Source: Rhodococcus opacus B4
GTDB taxonomy: Bacteria; Actinomycetota; Actinomycetes; Mycobacteriales; Mycobacteriaceae
DNA length: 64,000 nucleotides
Direction: 5' to 3'
Assembly (NCBI RefSeq): GCF_000010805.1
Contig: NC_012522.1
Location: 1,550,001-1,614,000 of the forward strand
Position numbers and translations under genes: made by a program. The stretch's first letter is position 1, and every line of letters starts with the position of its first letter. The notes beneath the pieces were generated by a model. The model did no database searches. It was not told where the DNA came from and was given only the letters and a program-made list of their open reading frames with translations. Below, one piece after another: positions 25,077 to 37,509 of this stretch.

Positions 25077-26597
25077 TCAGGTCGCGGCGAACCACCCCGC
25101 GAGAGGTGAGGCCGTGTTGTTCCAGATGTGTTTGACTTCCTGGTATTCGGAGAGTCCGGCGGGTCCGAGTTCGCGTCCGTTGCCGGACTTCTTGAATCCG
25201 CCCCACTCCGCCGCCGGCGTGTAGTAGCCGAAGTCGTTGAGCCACACGGTTCCGTGGCGCAGGCGCCGCACCACCCGTTCGCCGCGGGCGGCGTCCGACG
25301 TCCGGACCCCGGCGGCGAGGCCGTATTCGGTGTCGTTGCCGAGTCGGACCGCGTCCTCCTCGGTGGTGAATCGCTCGACCGTGAGGATGGGCCCGAACGT
25401 TTCCTCCTGCACGATCCGCATCGAGCGGTCGCAGTGGTCGAAGATGGTGGGCAGGTAGAAGCTGCCGCCGTCGAGCGCGGGATCGGCGGGCCGGGAGCCG
25501 CCCGTCCGGAGGGTCGCCCCCTCGGAGATACCGAGCGCCACATAGGCTTCGATCTTGTCGCGTTGCGCAGTCGACACGAGAGGTCCGGTCTCGCTACGCG
25601 GATCGAGCCCCGGGCCGACACGGATGGCCTCGGCGCGCGAGACGAGGGCGGCGACGAACTCGTCGGCGATCGACTCCTCGACGATCAGGCGCGTCCCGGC
25701 CGAGCACACCTGACCCGAATGCAGGAAGACTCCGGTGAGCACCTGGTCGATCGACGACTCCCAGTCGGCATCCGCGAAGACGAGGTGCGGATTCTTGCCG
25801 CCGAGTTCCACGGCGACCTTCGTGACGTGTTTCGCGGCCGTCTCCAGGATCGTGGTGCCGGTGGCGAGTCCACCGGTGAACGAGATGAAGTCGACGTCGC
25901 CGGTGTCGGTGAGGGCGGGGCCGAGGTCGGCTCCGCTTCCCTGCACGAGGTTGACCACCCCGGCGGGCACACCGGCCTCCTCGATCAGCCGGGTGAACGC
26001 GATCGTGCTCAGCGGCGTGACCTCACTGGGCTTGAGCACCATCGTGCACCCCGCCGCCAACGCCGGTGCCACCTTCCAGGAGATCTGCAGCAGCGGGTAG
26101 TTCCACGGTGCGATCAGGACGCAGACCCCGATCGGTTCGCGAACGACGCGGGAGACGACGGCGGGGTTACCCACGTCGACGACGCGGTCGCTCGAGACGA
26201 GGGCGAGGCGGGCGTAGTACCGGAACACGGAGACGACGTCGTCGATGTCGATCATGCTCTCCACCAAAGTCTTACCGGTGTCGACCGTCTCGATGCGCGC
26301 CAATTCCTCCTTGTCGCGTTCGAGGAGGTCGGCGATCCGCGACAGCAGCGACGACCGCGTGGCGACCGGTGTCTCCGGCCAGTCCCCGGCGTCGAAGGCC
26401 GCCCGGGCCGCCCGTACTGCTCTCCCGGCGTCGTCGGGCGACGCCTCGTCGACGGTGGCGATCACGTTGCCGGTTGCCGGGTCGATGCAGTCGCGGGTGC
26501 GCCCCGACGTCGCAGCCACCCACTCCCCCGCGATGAAATTCACCGTGCCGAACAATTTCTGGACGTCGAGATCAGCGGATAGCGCCGACATCTTCAT
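25077..26597 (-). CDS. Betaine-aldehyde dehydrogenase-like aldehyde dehydrogenase
   Basis: This 506-residue aldehyde dehydrogenase has the NAD-site motifs PWNYPLLQISWKVAPALAAG and FTGGLATGT, the catalytic glutamate in VELGGKNPHLVF and the catalytic cysteine in SGQVCSAGTRL. The WGGFKKSGNGRELG end and the GYYTPAAEWGG segment resemble BetB/GbsA proteins. It should convert betaine aldehyde to glycine betaine with NAD+. Its start overlaps the BCCT transporter stop in an ATGA (26594-26597), placing it firmly in the choline operon. A second ATG lies two codons in. Trimethylaminobutyraldehyde would be an alternative substrate. Confidence 0.9.
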   Translation of the reverse strand: MKMSALSADLDVQKLFGTVNFIAGEWVAATSGRTRDCIDPATGNVIATVDEASPDDAGRAVRAARAAFDAGDWPETPVATRSSLLSRIADLLERDKEELARIETVDTGKTLVESMIDIDDVVSVFRYYARLALVSSDRVVDVGNPAVVSRVVREPIGVCVLIAPWNYPLLQISWKVAPALAAGCTMVLKPSEVTPLSTIAFTRLIEEAGVPAGVVNLVQGSGADLGPALTDTGDVDFISFTGGLATGTTILETAAKHVTKVAVELGGKNPHLVFADADWESSIDQVLTGVFLHSGQVCSAGTRLIVEESIADEFVAALVSRAEAIRVGPGLDPRSETGPLVSTAQRDKIEAYVALGISEGATLRTGGSRPADPALDGGSFYLPTIFDHCDRSMRIVQEETFGPILTVERFTTEEDAVRLGNDTEYGLAAGVRTSDAARGERVVRRLRHGTVWLNDFGYYTPAAEWGGFKKSGNGRELGPAGLSEYQEVKHIWNNTASPLAGWFAAT

Positions 26598-28219
26598 AGT
26601 GTGTCCGAAACCCTTTCGTGTGCAGACTTCTTCGATGGGCCGACGATGAGCGGATCACGGGAGACGTCCCGGTACAGCGAGAGGCACAGGCCGATCATCA
26701 CCAGGAGGAACGGCGCGGCCGCGATGATCGTCATCGTCTGCAGTCCCTGCAGGGCGTCCGAGCCGCCGGTCCAGAGGATGAGGGCGGCGGTGCCGCCGGT
26801 GAGCGTGCCCCAGAACACGACGATTCGTTTGCTCGGGTGCCGGGTCCCCCGCTCCGACAGGGTGCCCATCACGAGCGATGCGGCGTCGGCACCCGAGACG
26901 AAGAACAGGGCCACCAGCACCATCACCAGCACGGTGGAGACACCGGCGAGCGGCAGGTGGTCGAGCATTCCGAACAACTGTCCCTCGGTCGACGACTGGG
27001 ACGCCACATCGGTGCCGTCACGTTGCACCCCGATCGCGGAGCCTCCGAACACCGCGAACCACACGAGGCTGACCGAGGTGGGAATGACGATCACGCCGAC
27101 GACGAACTGCCGGATGGTGCGGCCACGGCTGATCCGGGCCAGGAACATGCCGACGAACGGGGTCCACGACACCCACCACGCCCAGTAGAAGATCGTCCAC
27201 GACGACAGCCACGATGCGGTGTCGTCGCCCGCACTCGCGGCAGTGCGACCCGACATCGTCGCGAGTTGCGCGCTGTAGTCGGCGATGGTGGTGGGCAGCA
27301 GGTTGAGGATAAGCACCGTAGGTCCGAGGACGAACACGAACACCGCCAGCACGATGGCCAGCACCATGTTGATGTTGGACAACCAGTGGATGCCGCGCGC
27401 CACCCCGGACACCGCCGAACCGACGAATGCGAACGTCAGCAATCCGACGAGGGCCACCAGCGCGAACGTGCCGACCTCGCCCATCCAGCCGATGATCTCG
27501 AGCCCGGACCCGATCTGCAGTGCGCCTAGGCCGAGCGACGCGGCGGTGCCGAACATCGTCGCGATGATCGCGAGGACGTCGATGACCTTGCCGGCCGCCC
27601 CCTCGGCGCGGCGGCCGAGGAGCGGGACGAACGCACAGCTGATCAGCTGTTTGCGGCCCCGCCGGTAGGAGCCGTAGGCGATCGACAATCCGACCACCGC
27701 GTAGATCGCCCACGGGTGCAGACCCCAGTGGTACATCGTCGTCGCCATCGCCGACCCGGCGCTGCCGTCGGTCCCGGGCGGCGGGCTCACCAAGTGCGCG
27801 AGGGGTTCGGCGACACCGTAGAACATCAGCCCGATTCCCATGCCGGCGCTGAACATCATCGCGATCCAGCTGACCGTCCGGAACTCCGGCTTCTCGCCGT
27901 CCTTGCCGAGCGGAATCCGGCCGTACCGGGAAAACGCCAGGAACAGCGAGAAGAGGACGAACCCGGTGGCCGACGTGATGAACAACCACCCCAGGTCGGC
28001 GACGAGCCACTCGAGGGCCGCGTTCGACACGAGCGCGAGGTTCTCCGGCGCCAGCAGGCCCCACAGGATGATCCCCACCCCGACGCCCGCCGCTACGCCG
28101 AACACCACCTTGTCGACGCCGCCCCGCCCCTCGGCCTGGGCGGGCGCCGCGCCCTCCGGTTCCGGCGCCTGCACTTCGGGAGGGTCGATCACCCTCGGTT
28201 GCTCGCCGGCGTACGTCAT
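26594..28219 (-). CDS. BCCT-family choline/betaine transporter
   Basis: This 541-residue protein is a betaine-choline-carnitine transporter with about twelve membrane helices. The family core is plain: MMFSAGMGIGLMFYGVAEPL after helix 3, and the tryptophan-rich helix FYWAWWVSWTPFVGMFLARISRGRTIR that forms the trimethylammonium box. It should import choline, betaine or carnitine using Na+ or H+. The first 35 residues form an acidic, Pro-rich cytosolic tail. The ATG at 28219 overlaps the stop of the Rieske oxygenase gene (ATGA), and the gene overlaps the next one in the same way, so coupled translation is likely. Confidence 0.94.
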   Translation of the reverse strand: MTYAGEQPRVIDPPEVQAPEPEGAAPAQAEGRGGVDKVVFGVAAGVGVGIILWGLLAPENLALVSNAALEWLVADLGWLFITSATGFVLFSLFLAFSRYGRIPLGKDGEKPEFRTVSWIAMMFSAGMGIGLMFYGVAEPLAHLVSPPPGTDGSAGSAMATTMYHWGLHPWAIYAVVGLSIAYGSYRRGRKQLISCAFVPLLGRRAEGAAGKVIDVLAIIATMFGTAASLGLGALQIGSGLEIIGWMGEVGTFALVALVGLLTFAFVGSAVSGVARGIHWLSNINMVLAIVLAVFVFVLGPTVLILNLLPTTIADYSAQLATMSGRTAASAGDDTASWLSSWTIFYWAWWVSWTPFVGMFLARISRGRTIRQFVVGVIVIPTSVSLVWFAVFGGSAIGVQRDGTDVASQSSTEGQLFGMLDHLPLAGVSTVLVMVLVALFFVSGADAASLVMGTLSERGTRHPSKRIVVFWGTLTGGTAALILWTGGSDALQGLQTMTIIAAAPFLLVMIGLCLSLYRDVSRDPLIVGPSKKSAHERVSDTL

Positions 28220-29382
28220 TTCGCGTCCCCACCCAGCCGGGTGAGTAACCAGTCGTGAAATTCGCCGATGTGGTGCTCCGCGGGTACCAGCACACCACCG
28301 TCGCGGTAGGCCTTCGACGACATCGTCGGCTGCGTCCGCTCGCACGCGTCGAAATCCTGCTGGTTGACCCGGTGGAACAGTTCGACCGAGCGGGAGACGT
28401 CGCGTCCCGACACCGTGACGTCCGGCGCGTACAGCCAGTCGCATTCCACGATGGTGCGGTCCGCGGACATGGGGTACATGCGGTGGAAGATGACGTGGTC
28501 GGGCACGAGGTTCACGAAGACCTGCGGCCGGACGGTGATGGCGTAGTACTTGCGGTCCTGATCGTCGCTGATGCCGGACAAGGCCTCGAATCCACCGCTT
28601 CCGTCGATGGTGAAGCCCTCGACTTCGTCGCCGAAGGCGGCGCCGTGTCCCACGAAGTACTGTGCGGCAAGACCATCCGCGAACTCCGGAAGCACCTCGG
28701 TGAGTTCCGGGTGGATGGTGGCGCAGTGGTAGCACTCCATGAAGTTCTCGATGATCAGCTTCCAGTTGGCCGCGACGTCGTAGGTGATCCGGCGGCCGAG
28801 TTCCAGGGTTCCGATCTCGTACCGATCGATGGCGGCCGGATCGCCGAGCCGTTCGGTGACGGAACCGATGACCTCGTCCTCGAACGACGGCGGCTCGTCC
28901 GCGAGGCAGACCCAGGCGTAACCCAGCCACTCGCGCAGCGCGACCGGCACCAGGCCGTACCGCACCCGGTCGATGTCGGCTCCGGTCTCGTCGCGCAGCG
29001 CGGCCATGTTCGGCGCGGCGACCAGTTTGCCGTCGAGTCCGTACGTCCACGCGTGGTACGGGCACTGGAGGTTCCGCCGGACCTGGCCTTCGTCCTCGGT
29101 GCAGAGCATGGCGCCGCGGTGCCGGCAGATGTTGAGGAAGGCCCGGAGGGCGCCGTCCCTGCCGCGGACGAGGAGGACGCTCTCCCGGCCGACGGTGACC
29201 TTCTTGAAGGCGCCGGCGTCGGCGAGATCTGCGGCGCGGGCGGCGCAGAACCACATCGCCTCGAAGACGTTCTCCTGCTCGCTCACGAAAATGTCGGGGT
29301 CGGTGTAATAGCGACCCCCCAGAGTGGGGATCAGTGCCGGGGCGGGCGCGGGGGCGGGGGCTTGGACGTCCGGAGCGGACAT
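28216..29382 (-). CDS. Rieske non-heme iron oxygenase, probable glycine betaine demethylase
   Basis: This 388-residue protein is the large subunit of a Rieske oxygenase. The [2Fe-2S] ligands are Cys86 and His88 (CRHRGAMLC) and Cys107 and His110 (CPYHAW). The catalytic-domain segment ENFMECYHCATIHPEL supplies the mononuclear iron histidines. In GbcA-type enzymes this fold removes a methyl group from glycine betaine as formaldehyde, giving dimethylglycine. That substrate fits the choline genes downstream and the dimethylglycine oxidase nearby. The ATG at 29382 was chosen because the upstream 58 residues are not family-like. The electron-transfer partners are probably the ferredoxin and reductase at 30748-32294. 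Confidence 0.9.
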   Translation of the reverse strand: MSAPDVQAPAPAPAPALIPTLGGRYYTDPDIFVSEQENVFEAMWFCAARAADLADAGAFKKVTVGRESVLLVRGRDGALRAFLNICRHRGAMLCTEDEGQVRRNLQCPYHAWTYGLDGKLVAAPNMAALRDETGADIDRVRYGLVPVALREWLGYAWVCLADEPPSFEDEVIGSVTERLGDPAAIDRYEIGTLELGRRITYDVAANWKLIIENFMECYHCATIHPELTEVLPEFADGLAAQYFVGHGAAFGDEVEGFTIDGSGGFEALSGISDDQDRKYYAITVRPQVFVNLVPDHVIFHRMYPMSADRTIVECDWLYAPDVTVSGRDVSRSVELFHRVNQQDFDACERTQPTMSSKAYRDGGVLVPAEHHIGEFHDWLLTRLGGDAK

Positions 29383-29763
29383 AGATGTCACCGTTCTTTC
29401 GTTACGGGAAAGATGCGTTCGGTCGGGCCGTGACCTGATGTCTGTGTGCGAAGTGGGGCGCAGATCGCAAGGGGGCGTCGTTGCCGAGTGTGACGACATG
29501 GGTGCCCGATCCGCGACGATCGTTCGAACAGCGGACAGCTGTTCCCGCCGAGTCATCGCGGCGTCAGCATTGTTGCGTCATTGGCAACGCTATGCGATTT
29601 AGACAACTTAGACCGTCGCCGCCGGACGTGTCAAACATCACATTCGACACTTCTTTCGCGGACGCGACACGGCAGAAACACCGCGTTAACCGCGGGACGC
29701 CGAAACCCGGGCAAACGGGACTATCGGCTCGTCCAGCGTTGAGGGAGAGTCACTTCCGGGCCG
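29383..29763. other. 381-base intergenic region upstream of the Rieske oxygenase operon
   Basis: No gene is visible. The region lies between the start of the Rieske gene and the stop of the IclR gene. It contains the GTTGC-N7-GCAAC palindrome at 29572-29588 and a looser inverted pair, GTGTC and GACAC, at about 29629-29651. The promoter of the five-gene choline operon must lie here or run on from the regulator gene. Confidence 0.6.
29572..29588. promoter_or_regulatory. Candidate IclR operator upstream of the Rieske oxygenase operon
   Basis: GTTGC and GCAAC form inverted arms with a 7-base spacer, a layout usual for IclR-family operators. A copy with the same spacing occurs at 30663-30679 on the other side of the iclR-type gene. 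The 9-mer CGCTATGCG directly follows here (29588-29596) and is present in inverted orientation at 30686-30694. Confidence 0.5.
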
Positions 29764-30576
29764 TCAGTCACCCGCACCGACGGATTGCTGCGCTTCGATC
29801 CGCATCACCGCATCGGCGAGTTCGAGCGCCACCGCCTCGAATTGATCGGGTGCCAGCCGGTACTCCGGCCCGGACACGCAGATCGACGCCACGATCCGGT
29901 TGGTGACCCGGCTTCGCACCGGCACGGCGATGGAATTGAGCCCTACTTCCAGCTCCTCCGCCGTGGACGCCCACCCCCGCGACCGCACGTGCTCGAGTTC
30001 GACGTCGAGGGCACGGAAGTCGGTGATCGTATTGGGCGTGAGTGCGCTCAATTGCGGGCCCAACCTGCTTCGGAGCTGGCCCGACGTCATCTCCGAGACC
30101 AGAACCTTGCCGGTCGCGGTCGCGTGTGCCGGGGTGACCTGACCCACCCAAGTGCGGAGCGCGACGTGGCGATCGCTGCGAGCCTCGAGCACGTTGAGGG
30201 TCGCCGCGCCGTCCAGCACCGCGAGGTTGACCGTCTCCCCGAACGCATCGGCGAGGCGGTCGCACTCCGGCTGCGCAACCTCGACGAGCCCGCTCCTCGC
30301 GACCGTGGCCTCGGCCAATCGCACGACCGCGAACCCGAGCTGGTACTTGCCGCGGACGCCGGCCTCCTCCACGAATCCGCGTTGCTGCAGCGAGGCGATC
30401 AGGCGTGAGACGGTCGATTTGTGCACGCCGAGACGCATGGCGATCTCGGTGGCGCCGACTCGGCCCTCCGCCGCGACGATCTCGAGCACGTCGATGGCGC
30501 GTTCCACCGCGTGCACGGTCTTCGCCTTCCCGTCCGCGCCCTGAGCCGCGGGTGCCGTCGCCTCGGATTCACTCAT
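29764..30576 (-). CDS. IclR-family transcriptional regulator (choline/betaine module)
   Basis: This 270-residue regulator has an N-terminal winged helix (about residues 20-80; RLGVHKSTVSRLIASLQQRGFVE) and a C-terminal GAF-like effector domain that includes TPAHATATGKVLVSEM and the SICVSGPEYRL strand. IclR proteins act as repressors or activators governed by a small acid. The gene sits between the Rieske oxygenase operon and the ferredoxin-reductase operon. Matching candidate operators lie in the spacers on both sides. It is therefore the best candidate regulator for the demethylase system. It resembles the second IclR at 32303-33103, suggesting duplication. Confidence 0.92.
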   Translation of the reverse strand: MSESEATAPAAQGADGKAKTVHAVERAIDVLEIVAAEGRVGATEIAMRLGVHKSTVSRLIASLQQRGFVEEAGVRGKYQLGFAVVRLAEATVARSGLVEVAQPECDRLADAFGETVNLAVLDGAATLNVLEARSDRHVALRTWVGQVTPAHATATGKVLVSEMTSGQLRSRLGPQLSALTPNTITDFRALDVELEHVRSRGWASTAEELEVGLNSIAVPVRSRVTNRIVASICVSGPEYRLAPDQFEAVALELADAVMRIEAQQSVGAGD

Positions 30577-30662
30577 GCCCCGAGGTTATGCCCACCAACT
30601 TCCGGTACGCAGTTTTTACACGCGAATGCTTGACACCGCGGGGCAGCACCGGCGAGCATTGT

Positions 30663-30679
30663 GTTGCACAGCTTGCAAG
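30663..30679. promoter_or_regulatory. Candidate IclR operator upstream of the ferredoxin-reductase operon
   Basis: GTTGC-N7-GCAAG at this position matches the 29572-29588 site in spacing and in nine of ten arm bases. It lies 69 bases before the ferredoxin GTG and 86 bases before the divergent IclR start, so it could control both. The inverted 9-mer CGCATAGCG follows at 30686-30694. Confidence 0.5.
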
Positions 30680-30747
30680 TCGTCGCGCATAGCGCAACAA
30701 ACGCTCCACAACTTGCCCCTCCTTCCCGACGCATCCGGAGGTATCGA

Positions 30748-31119
30748 GTGATTCTCGATAACGATTCCCCAGTTGTGATCCACCCCGGCACCACACCGTT
30801 CGCCGTGTGCGAACTCATTACCCTGCCCGTGGGCGAAGTTGTCACGGTCACACCGCCGGGAATGGCTCCCATCTCCGTCTTCCACACCTCCGACGGTCTG
30901 TATGCCATCGACGACACCTGCACCCATCAGGACGCCTCCCTCGCCGACGGCTGGGTCGAGGGCTGCACCGTCGAGTGCCCGCTCCACGAGGCTTGCTTCG
31001 ACCTCCGCACCGGGGTGCCGTCGGGTCCGCCGGCCAAGATCGCCGTCCGCACCCACGACGTGTCGATCGTCGACGGCACCGTGCTGCTCCACTTCGAACA
31101 GAAGGGCGACACCCGATGA
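30748..31119 (+). CDS. Rieske-type ferredoxin
   Basis: This 123-residue protein is a small Rieske ferredoxin. Its [2Fe-2S] ligands are Cys58 and His60 (CTHQDASLADG) and Cys77 and His80 (CPLHEACFDL), in the spacing of biphenyl-dioxygenase-type ferredoxins. It should shuttle electrons from the reductase encoded next to it to the Rieske oxygenase. The start is a GTG at 30748 with GGAGG seven bases upstream; the longer reading from 30661 would put the operator and the ribosome binding site inside the coding sequence. It overlaps the reductase gene by ATGA, so expression of the pair is coupled. Confidence 0.9.
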   Translation: MILDNDSPVVIHPGTTPFAVCELITLPVGEVVTVTPPGMAPISVFHTSDGLYAIDDTCTHQDASLADGWVEGCTVECPLHEACFDLRTGVPSGPPAKIAVRTHDVSIVDGTVLLHFEQKGDTR

Positions 31120-32294
31120 ACACTGTCCCGAATTCCATTGTGGTACTCGGCGCTTCACTCGCCGGACTGTCCGCGGTCCGTGCGCTCCGCGAGAAGGGAT
31201 ACACCGGCCGCCTCGTCGTGGCAGGCAGCGAGACGTCCCTGCCCTACGACCGGCCACCCCTCTCCAAGGAGTTCCTCACCGGAGACGTGACGGACGAGGA
31301 CCTGCTGTTGATGAACAGCGACGACGACACCCTCGACGTCGAATGGCGGATGAACAGCACGGCCACCGGCCTCATCCGCTCCCCCGACGGACTCCACCGC
31401 GTCACCTTCGACGACGGGTCCCACCTCGACGCCGATGCGGTGGTCGTGGCAACGGGCGCGCGCGCCCGGACACTGCCCGGGCACTTCGGTCTCGCCGGTG
31501 TGCACACGCTCAGATCGGTCGACGACGCACGCGCTCTGCGGGAATCGCTGTCACGAGCCCAGAACCTCGTGATCGTGGGAGCCGGTTTCATCGGAGCGGA
31601 GGTGGCGTCCAGTGCCGCCGGAATGAGCCTCCAGGTCACGGTCGTCGAGGCCTCGCCGACACCCCTGGCAGGTCCGCTCGGCATCGAACTCGGGGCGATC
31701 TGCGCAGGACAGCACGCCGTGCACGGCGTCCGGCTTCTCACGGGCGCGGTCGTCGACGCCCTGCTCGGCGACGACGCCGTCGAAGCCGTTCGGCTCAGCG
31801 ACGGAACGGTCCTGCCCGCGGACGTCGTGGTGGTCGGGATCGGGGCCGTACCCAACGTGGAGTGGGCGGGCGGTTCGGAACTGATGATCGACGACGGCTT
31901 CCTCACCGACTCCTCGTGCCGGACGAACCTCCCCGGCGTGTACGCGATCGGCGATTGCGCAAGGACTTTCGACGAGGCCCACCAGGTCCATCACCGGAGC
32001 GAGCACTGGAGCAACGCCGTCACCCAGGCGGCCACCGTGGCCGACACCATCATGGCCACACCGTCCGGCCCCGCCGCGATCCCGTACTTCTGGTCGCACC
32101 AGTACGGCAAGATGCTGCAATTCGCCGGGACGAGGCACAGCACCGACGAGGTCCGCTTCGTCGACGGCGACCCCGGAACCGGCACATTCGTGGCCACCTA
32201 CGACCGGGACGGCGACACCGTCGGCGTCTTCGCGATGAACAATCCCAGGCTGTTCACCCGGTACAAGAAGCAACTCGCCAGGTCGCGGGCCTGA
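31116..32294 (+). CDS. FAD-dependent ferredoxin reductase
   Basis: This 392-residue flavoprotein belongs to the oxygenase-coupled NADH-ferredoxin reductase family (BphA4/rubredoxin reductase type). It shows the FAD-binding GASLAGLSAVRALREKG, the PYDRPPLSKEFL motif, the NADH loop VIVGAGFIGAEVA and the C-terminal FAD motif GVYAIGDCA. It should transfer electrons from NADH to the adjacent Rieske ferredoxin, which then feeds the betaine demethylase. In pseudomonads a single GbcB protein does this job, so a three-component version is inferred here. The gene is the last in its operon; the convergent IclR gene ends eight bases away. Confidence 0.92.
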   Translation: MNTVPNSIVVLGASLAGLSAVRALREKGYTGRLVVAGSETSLPYDRPPLSKEFLTGDVTDEDLLLMNSDDDTLDVEWRMNSTATGLIRSPDGLHRVTFDDGSHLDADAVVVATGARARTLPGHFGLAGVHTLRSVDDARALRESLSRAQNLVIVGAGFIGAEVASSAAGMSLQVTVVEASPTPLAGPLGIELGAICAGQHAVHGVRLLTGAVVDALLGDDAVEAVRLSDGTVLPADVVVVGIGAVPNVEWAGGSELMIDDGFLTDSSCRTNLPGVYAIGDCARTFDEAHQVHHRSEHWSNAVTQAATVADTIMATPSGPAAIPYFWSHQYGKMLQFAGTRHSTDEVRFVDGDPGTGTFVATYDRDGDTVGVFAMNNPRLFTRYKKQLARSRA

Positions 32295-32302
32295 TGCCGG
32301 CG

Positions 32303-33103
32303 CTACGTGACCGCGTAGCCCAGGCGGTTGCTGATCTGCTGGGACGTGTCGAGCGCAGCGCGTGCGACGCCCTCGAACCGTTCCGGCAGCAGTCGGTAGG
32401 CGGGGCCGGACACACTCAGGGCCGCAATCATTTTCGACGTGTAGTCGCGGATCGGGACGGACACCGCGTTCAACCCGAGTTCGAGTTCCTCCTCGGACTC
32501 CGCCCAGCCCCGTTCGCGGATGGAATTCAGCGATTCCACGAGGGCAGTCACATCGGTGAGGGTTTCGGACGTGAGAGCGATCGGGCTTTCTCCCACCCGC
32601 TCCGCAATTTCGCTGTCGGACAATTCCGTCAGCAACAATTTTCCGCTCGCCGTCGCGTGTGCCGGGCTACTCTGCCCCACCCACGTATTGGTACCGACAC
32701 CGGCCGGGCCGTCCGCTTTGACGATGCTCACCGAGCGATTGCCGTCGAGTATCGACACATTGACGCTCTCGCCGACAGTTTCCGCCAGTTCGGCACACAA
32801 TTCCTGACTCTGCCGCACCAGATCGCCGTCCGGCGTCGCGGTGCGGGCCAGACGGACGATCGAATTCCCGAGCTGGAACTTCCCCCGGTTCTTCAATTGG
32901 GAGACGTAACCCCGCGAATCCAGGACAGCGACGAGGCGCGACGCGGTCGACTTGTGGACGCCCAGCTCGTCGGCGATTTCCGTGACGCCGGCGGTGCCGA
33001 GCCTGGCGAGAATTTCGAGTACCGCCAGAGCACGGTCCACTGACTGCACAGCGCCGGCCGGCCGGCTCCGATCTCCATTCGAGTTATCGTCCAATTCAGT
33101 CAT
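32303..33103 (-). CDS. IclR-family transcriptional regulator (dimethylglycine module)
   Basis: This 266-residue protein is an IclR regulator with a winged helix (about 18-78; ELGVHKSTASRLVAVLDSRGYV) and an effector domain containing SPAHATASGKLLLTEL and LSVSGPAYRLLPERF. It is clearly a paralogue of the IclR at 29764-30576. It is transcribed divergently from the dimethylglycine oxidase gene with 315 bases between the starts. That spacer contains an 8-bp inverted repeat (33271-33317) that could be its operator, and also the GntR-type site, so the operon may answer to both regulators. The effector is unknown; betaine, dimethylglycine or choline would be logical. Confidence 0.92.
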   Translation of the reverse strand: MTELDDNSNGDRSRPAGAVQSVDRALAVLEILARLGTAGVTEIADELGVHKSTASRLVAVLDSRGYVSQLKNRGKFQLGNSIVRLARTATPDGDLVRQSQELCAELAETVGESVNVSILDGNRSVSIVKADGPAGVGTNTWVGQSSPAHATASGKLLLTELSDSEIAERVGESPIALTSETLTDVTALVESLNSIRERGWAESEEELELGLNAVSVPIRDYTSKMIAALSVSGPAYRLLPERFEGVARAALDTSQQISNRLGYAVT

Positions 33104-33270
33104 CGCGACTTCAGGATAGGCGACATCACCGTGCGACGGTTACCTCCATCCACAACCACTCCGGTTCCATCGCACAGCACACCGCCGCGCAATTCCGCCG
33201 AAATCCACGGAACCGTCGTCGTTTTCCACATCCAACCACACTGGAATTGACCGGAATTCGGGGTTGACCC

Positions 33271-36503
<3,233 letters not shown>

Positions 36504-36507
<4 letters not shown>

Positions 36508-37397
36508 CAAGAAGCCTCGGTGGTGCCGAACTCGCCACCTCCATCCGAGACGACGCGTCCGTCGCCGCCGCCGCTCTCACCGACATCGGAATCCGGCCCA
36601 GACTCGCGGTCGTGCTGGCCACCGACGACGAATCGACCGCCTGGTACGTGCGGTCCATCGCGTCCGCGGCGAAACGCACCGGAATTCTGTGCGATATCGT
36701 CGATCTCGGACCGTCGGCGACGACCGAGGAGATCCGCACCACGCTCGTCGAACTCGGCCACGACCCCGACGTCCACGGAATCATCCTGCAGACGCCCCTG
36801 CCTGAGGGTACCGACCTCGATGCGTTGCGCGAGGCGATCGATCCGGCGAAGGACGTCGACGGCGCCAATCCGGTGAGCCTCGGACGCCTCGTCGCCCGTC
36901 TTCCCGCGTTCGCGCCCGCCACCGCGCAGGCCGTGATCGCACTTCTCGATCACCACGGAATCCCCATGCACGGCAGGACCGCCGCCGTCGTCGGGCGATC
37001 GACGGTCGTGGGAAGTCCCGCCGCGCATCTGCTCGTGCAGCGCAACGCGACGGTGACCGTGTGCCACCGGCACACCGCCGACCTGGCAGCCGGCACCCGA
37101 GACGCCGACATCCTCGTCGTCGCGGTCGGAATACCGGGTCTGATCGCGGCCGAGCACGTGGCCGAAGGCGCCGTCGTGATCGACGTCGGGACCACGGCCA
37201 CCGATGACGGGCAACTGCTCGGTGACGTCGACGCCGCCGCCGTCGACGGTCGGGCCGGCGCGCTGACCCCGGTTCCCGGAGGGGTGGGACCGGTGACCAC
37301 CGCACTGCTGCTCAATCACACCGTCGACGCCGCCGCGACACAGTACGCCCGGACCCGGACCGATGCCCTGCTGACCGGGGCCCGCATCGGCGGCTGA
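36504..37397 (+). CDS. folD: FolD-like methylenetetrahydrofolate dehydrogenase lacking the cyclohydrolase lysine
   Basis: This 297-residue protein has the FolD fold: a substrate domain (1-135) with VHGIILQTPLPEG (Gln96) and KDVDGANP (Asp119), and an NADP domain with GRSTVVGSPAAHLL and LTPVPGGVGPVTTALLL. In FolD the Y-x3-K motif supplies the lysine for both activities, essential for cyclohydrolase. Here the motif reads Tyr48-Val-Arg-Ser-Ile52, so the lysine is isoleucine. The usual PCTPKG loop is PATAQA, also divergent. It probably only oxidises 5,10-methylene-THF to methenyl-THF, leaving hydrolysis to the adjacent FchA. It overlaps fchA by ATGA and ends the operon. Confidence 0.88.
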
Positions 37398-37412
37398 CTC
37401 ACGCTCCACCCC

Positions 37413-37461
37413 TTGACCCGCTCGTCCCACCGAAATAGCATTGTCCCATTCTGATATATCA
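37413..37461 (+). promoter_or_regulatory. Promoter and TGATATATCA operator of purU
   Basis: TTGACC (37413-37418), a 17-base spacer and TAGCAT (37436-37441) form a promoter. TGATATATCA follows at 37452-37461, ten bases after the -10. The purU start codon is 48 bases further on. Confidence 0.75.
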
Positions 37462-37509
37462 GTTCGCTCGGACTGACACCTCAACCAGTCCGGCATCGAG
37501 GAGACCCAC

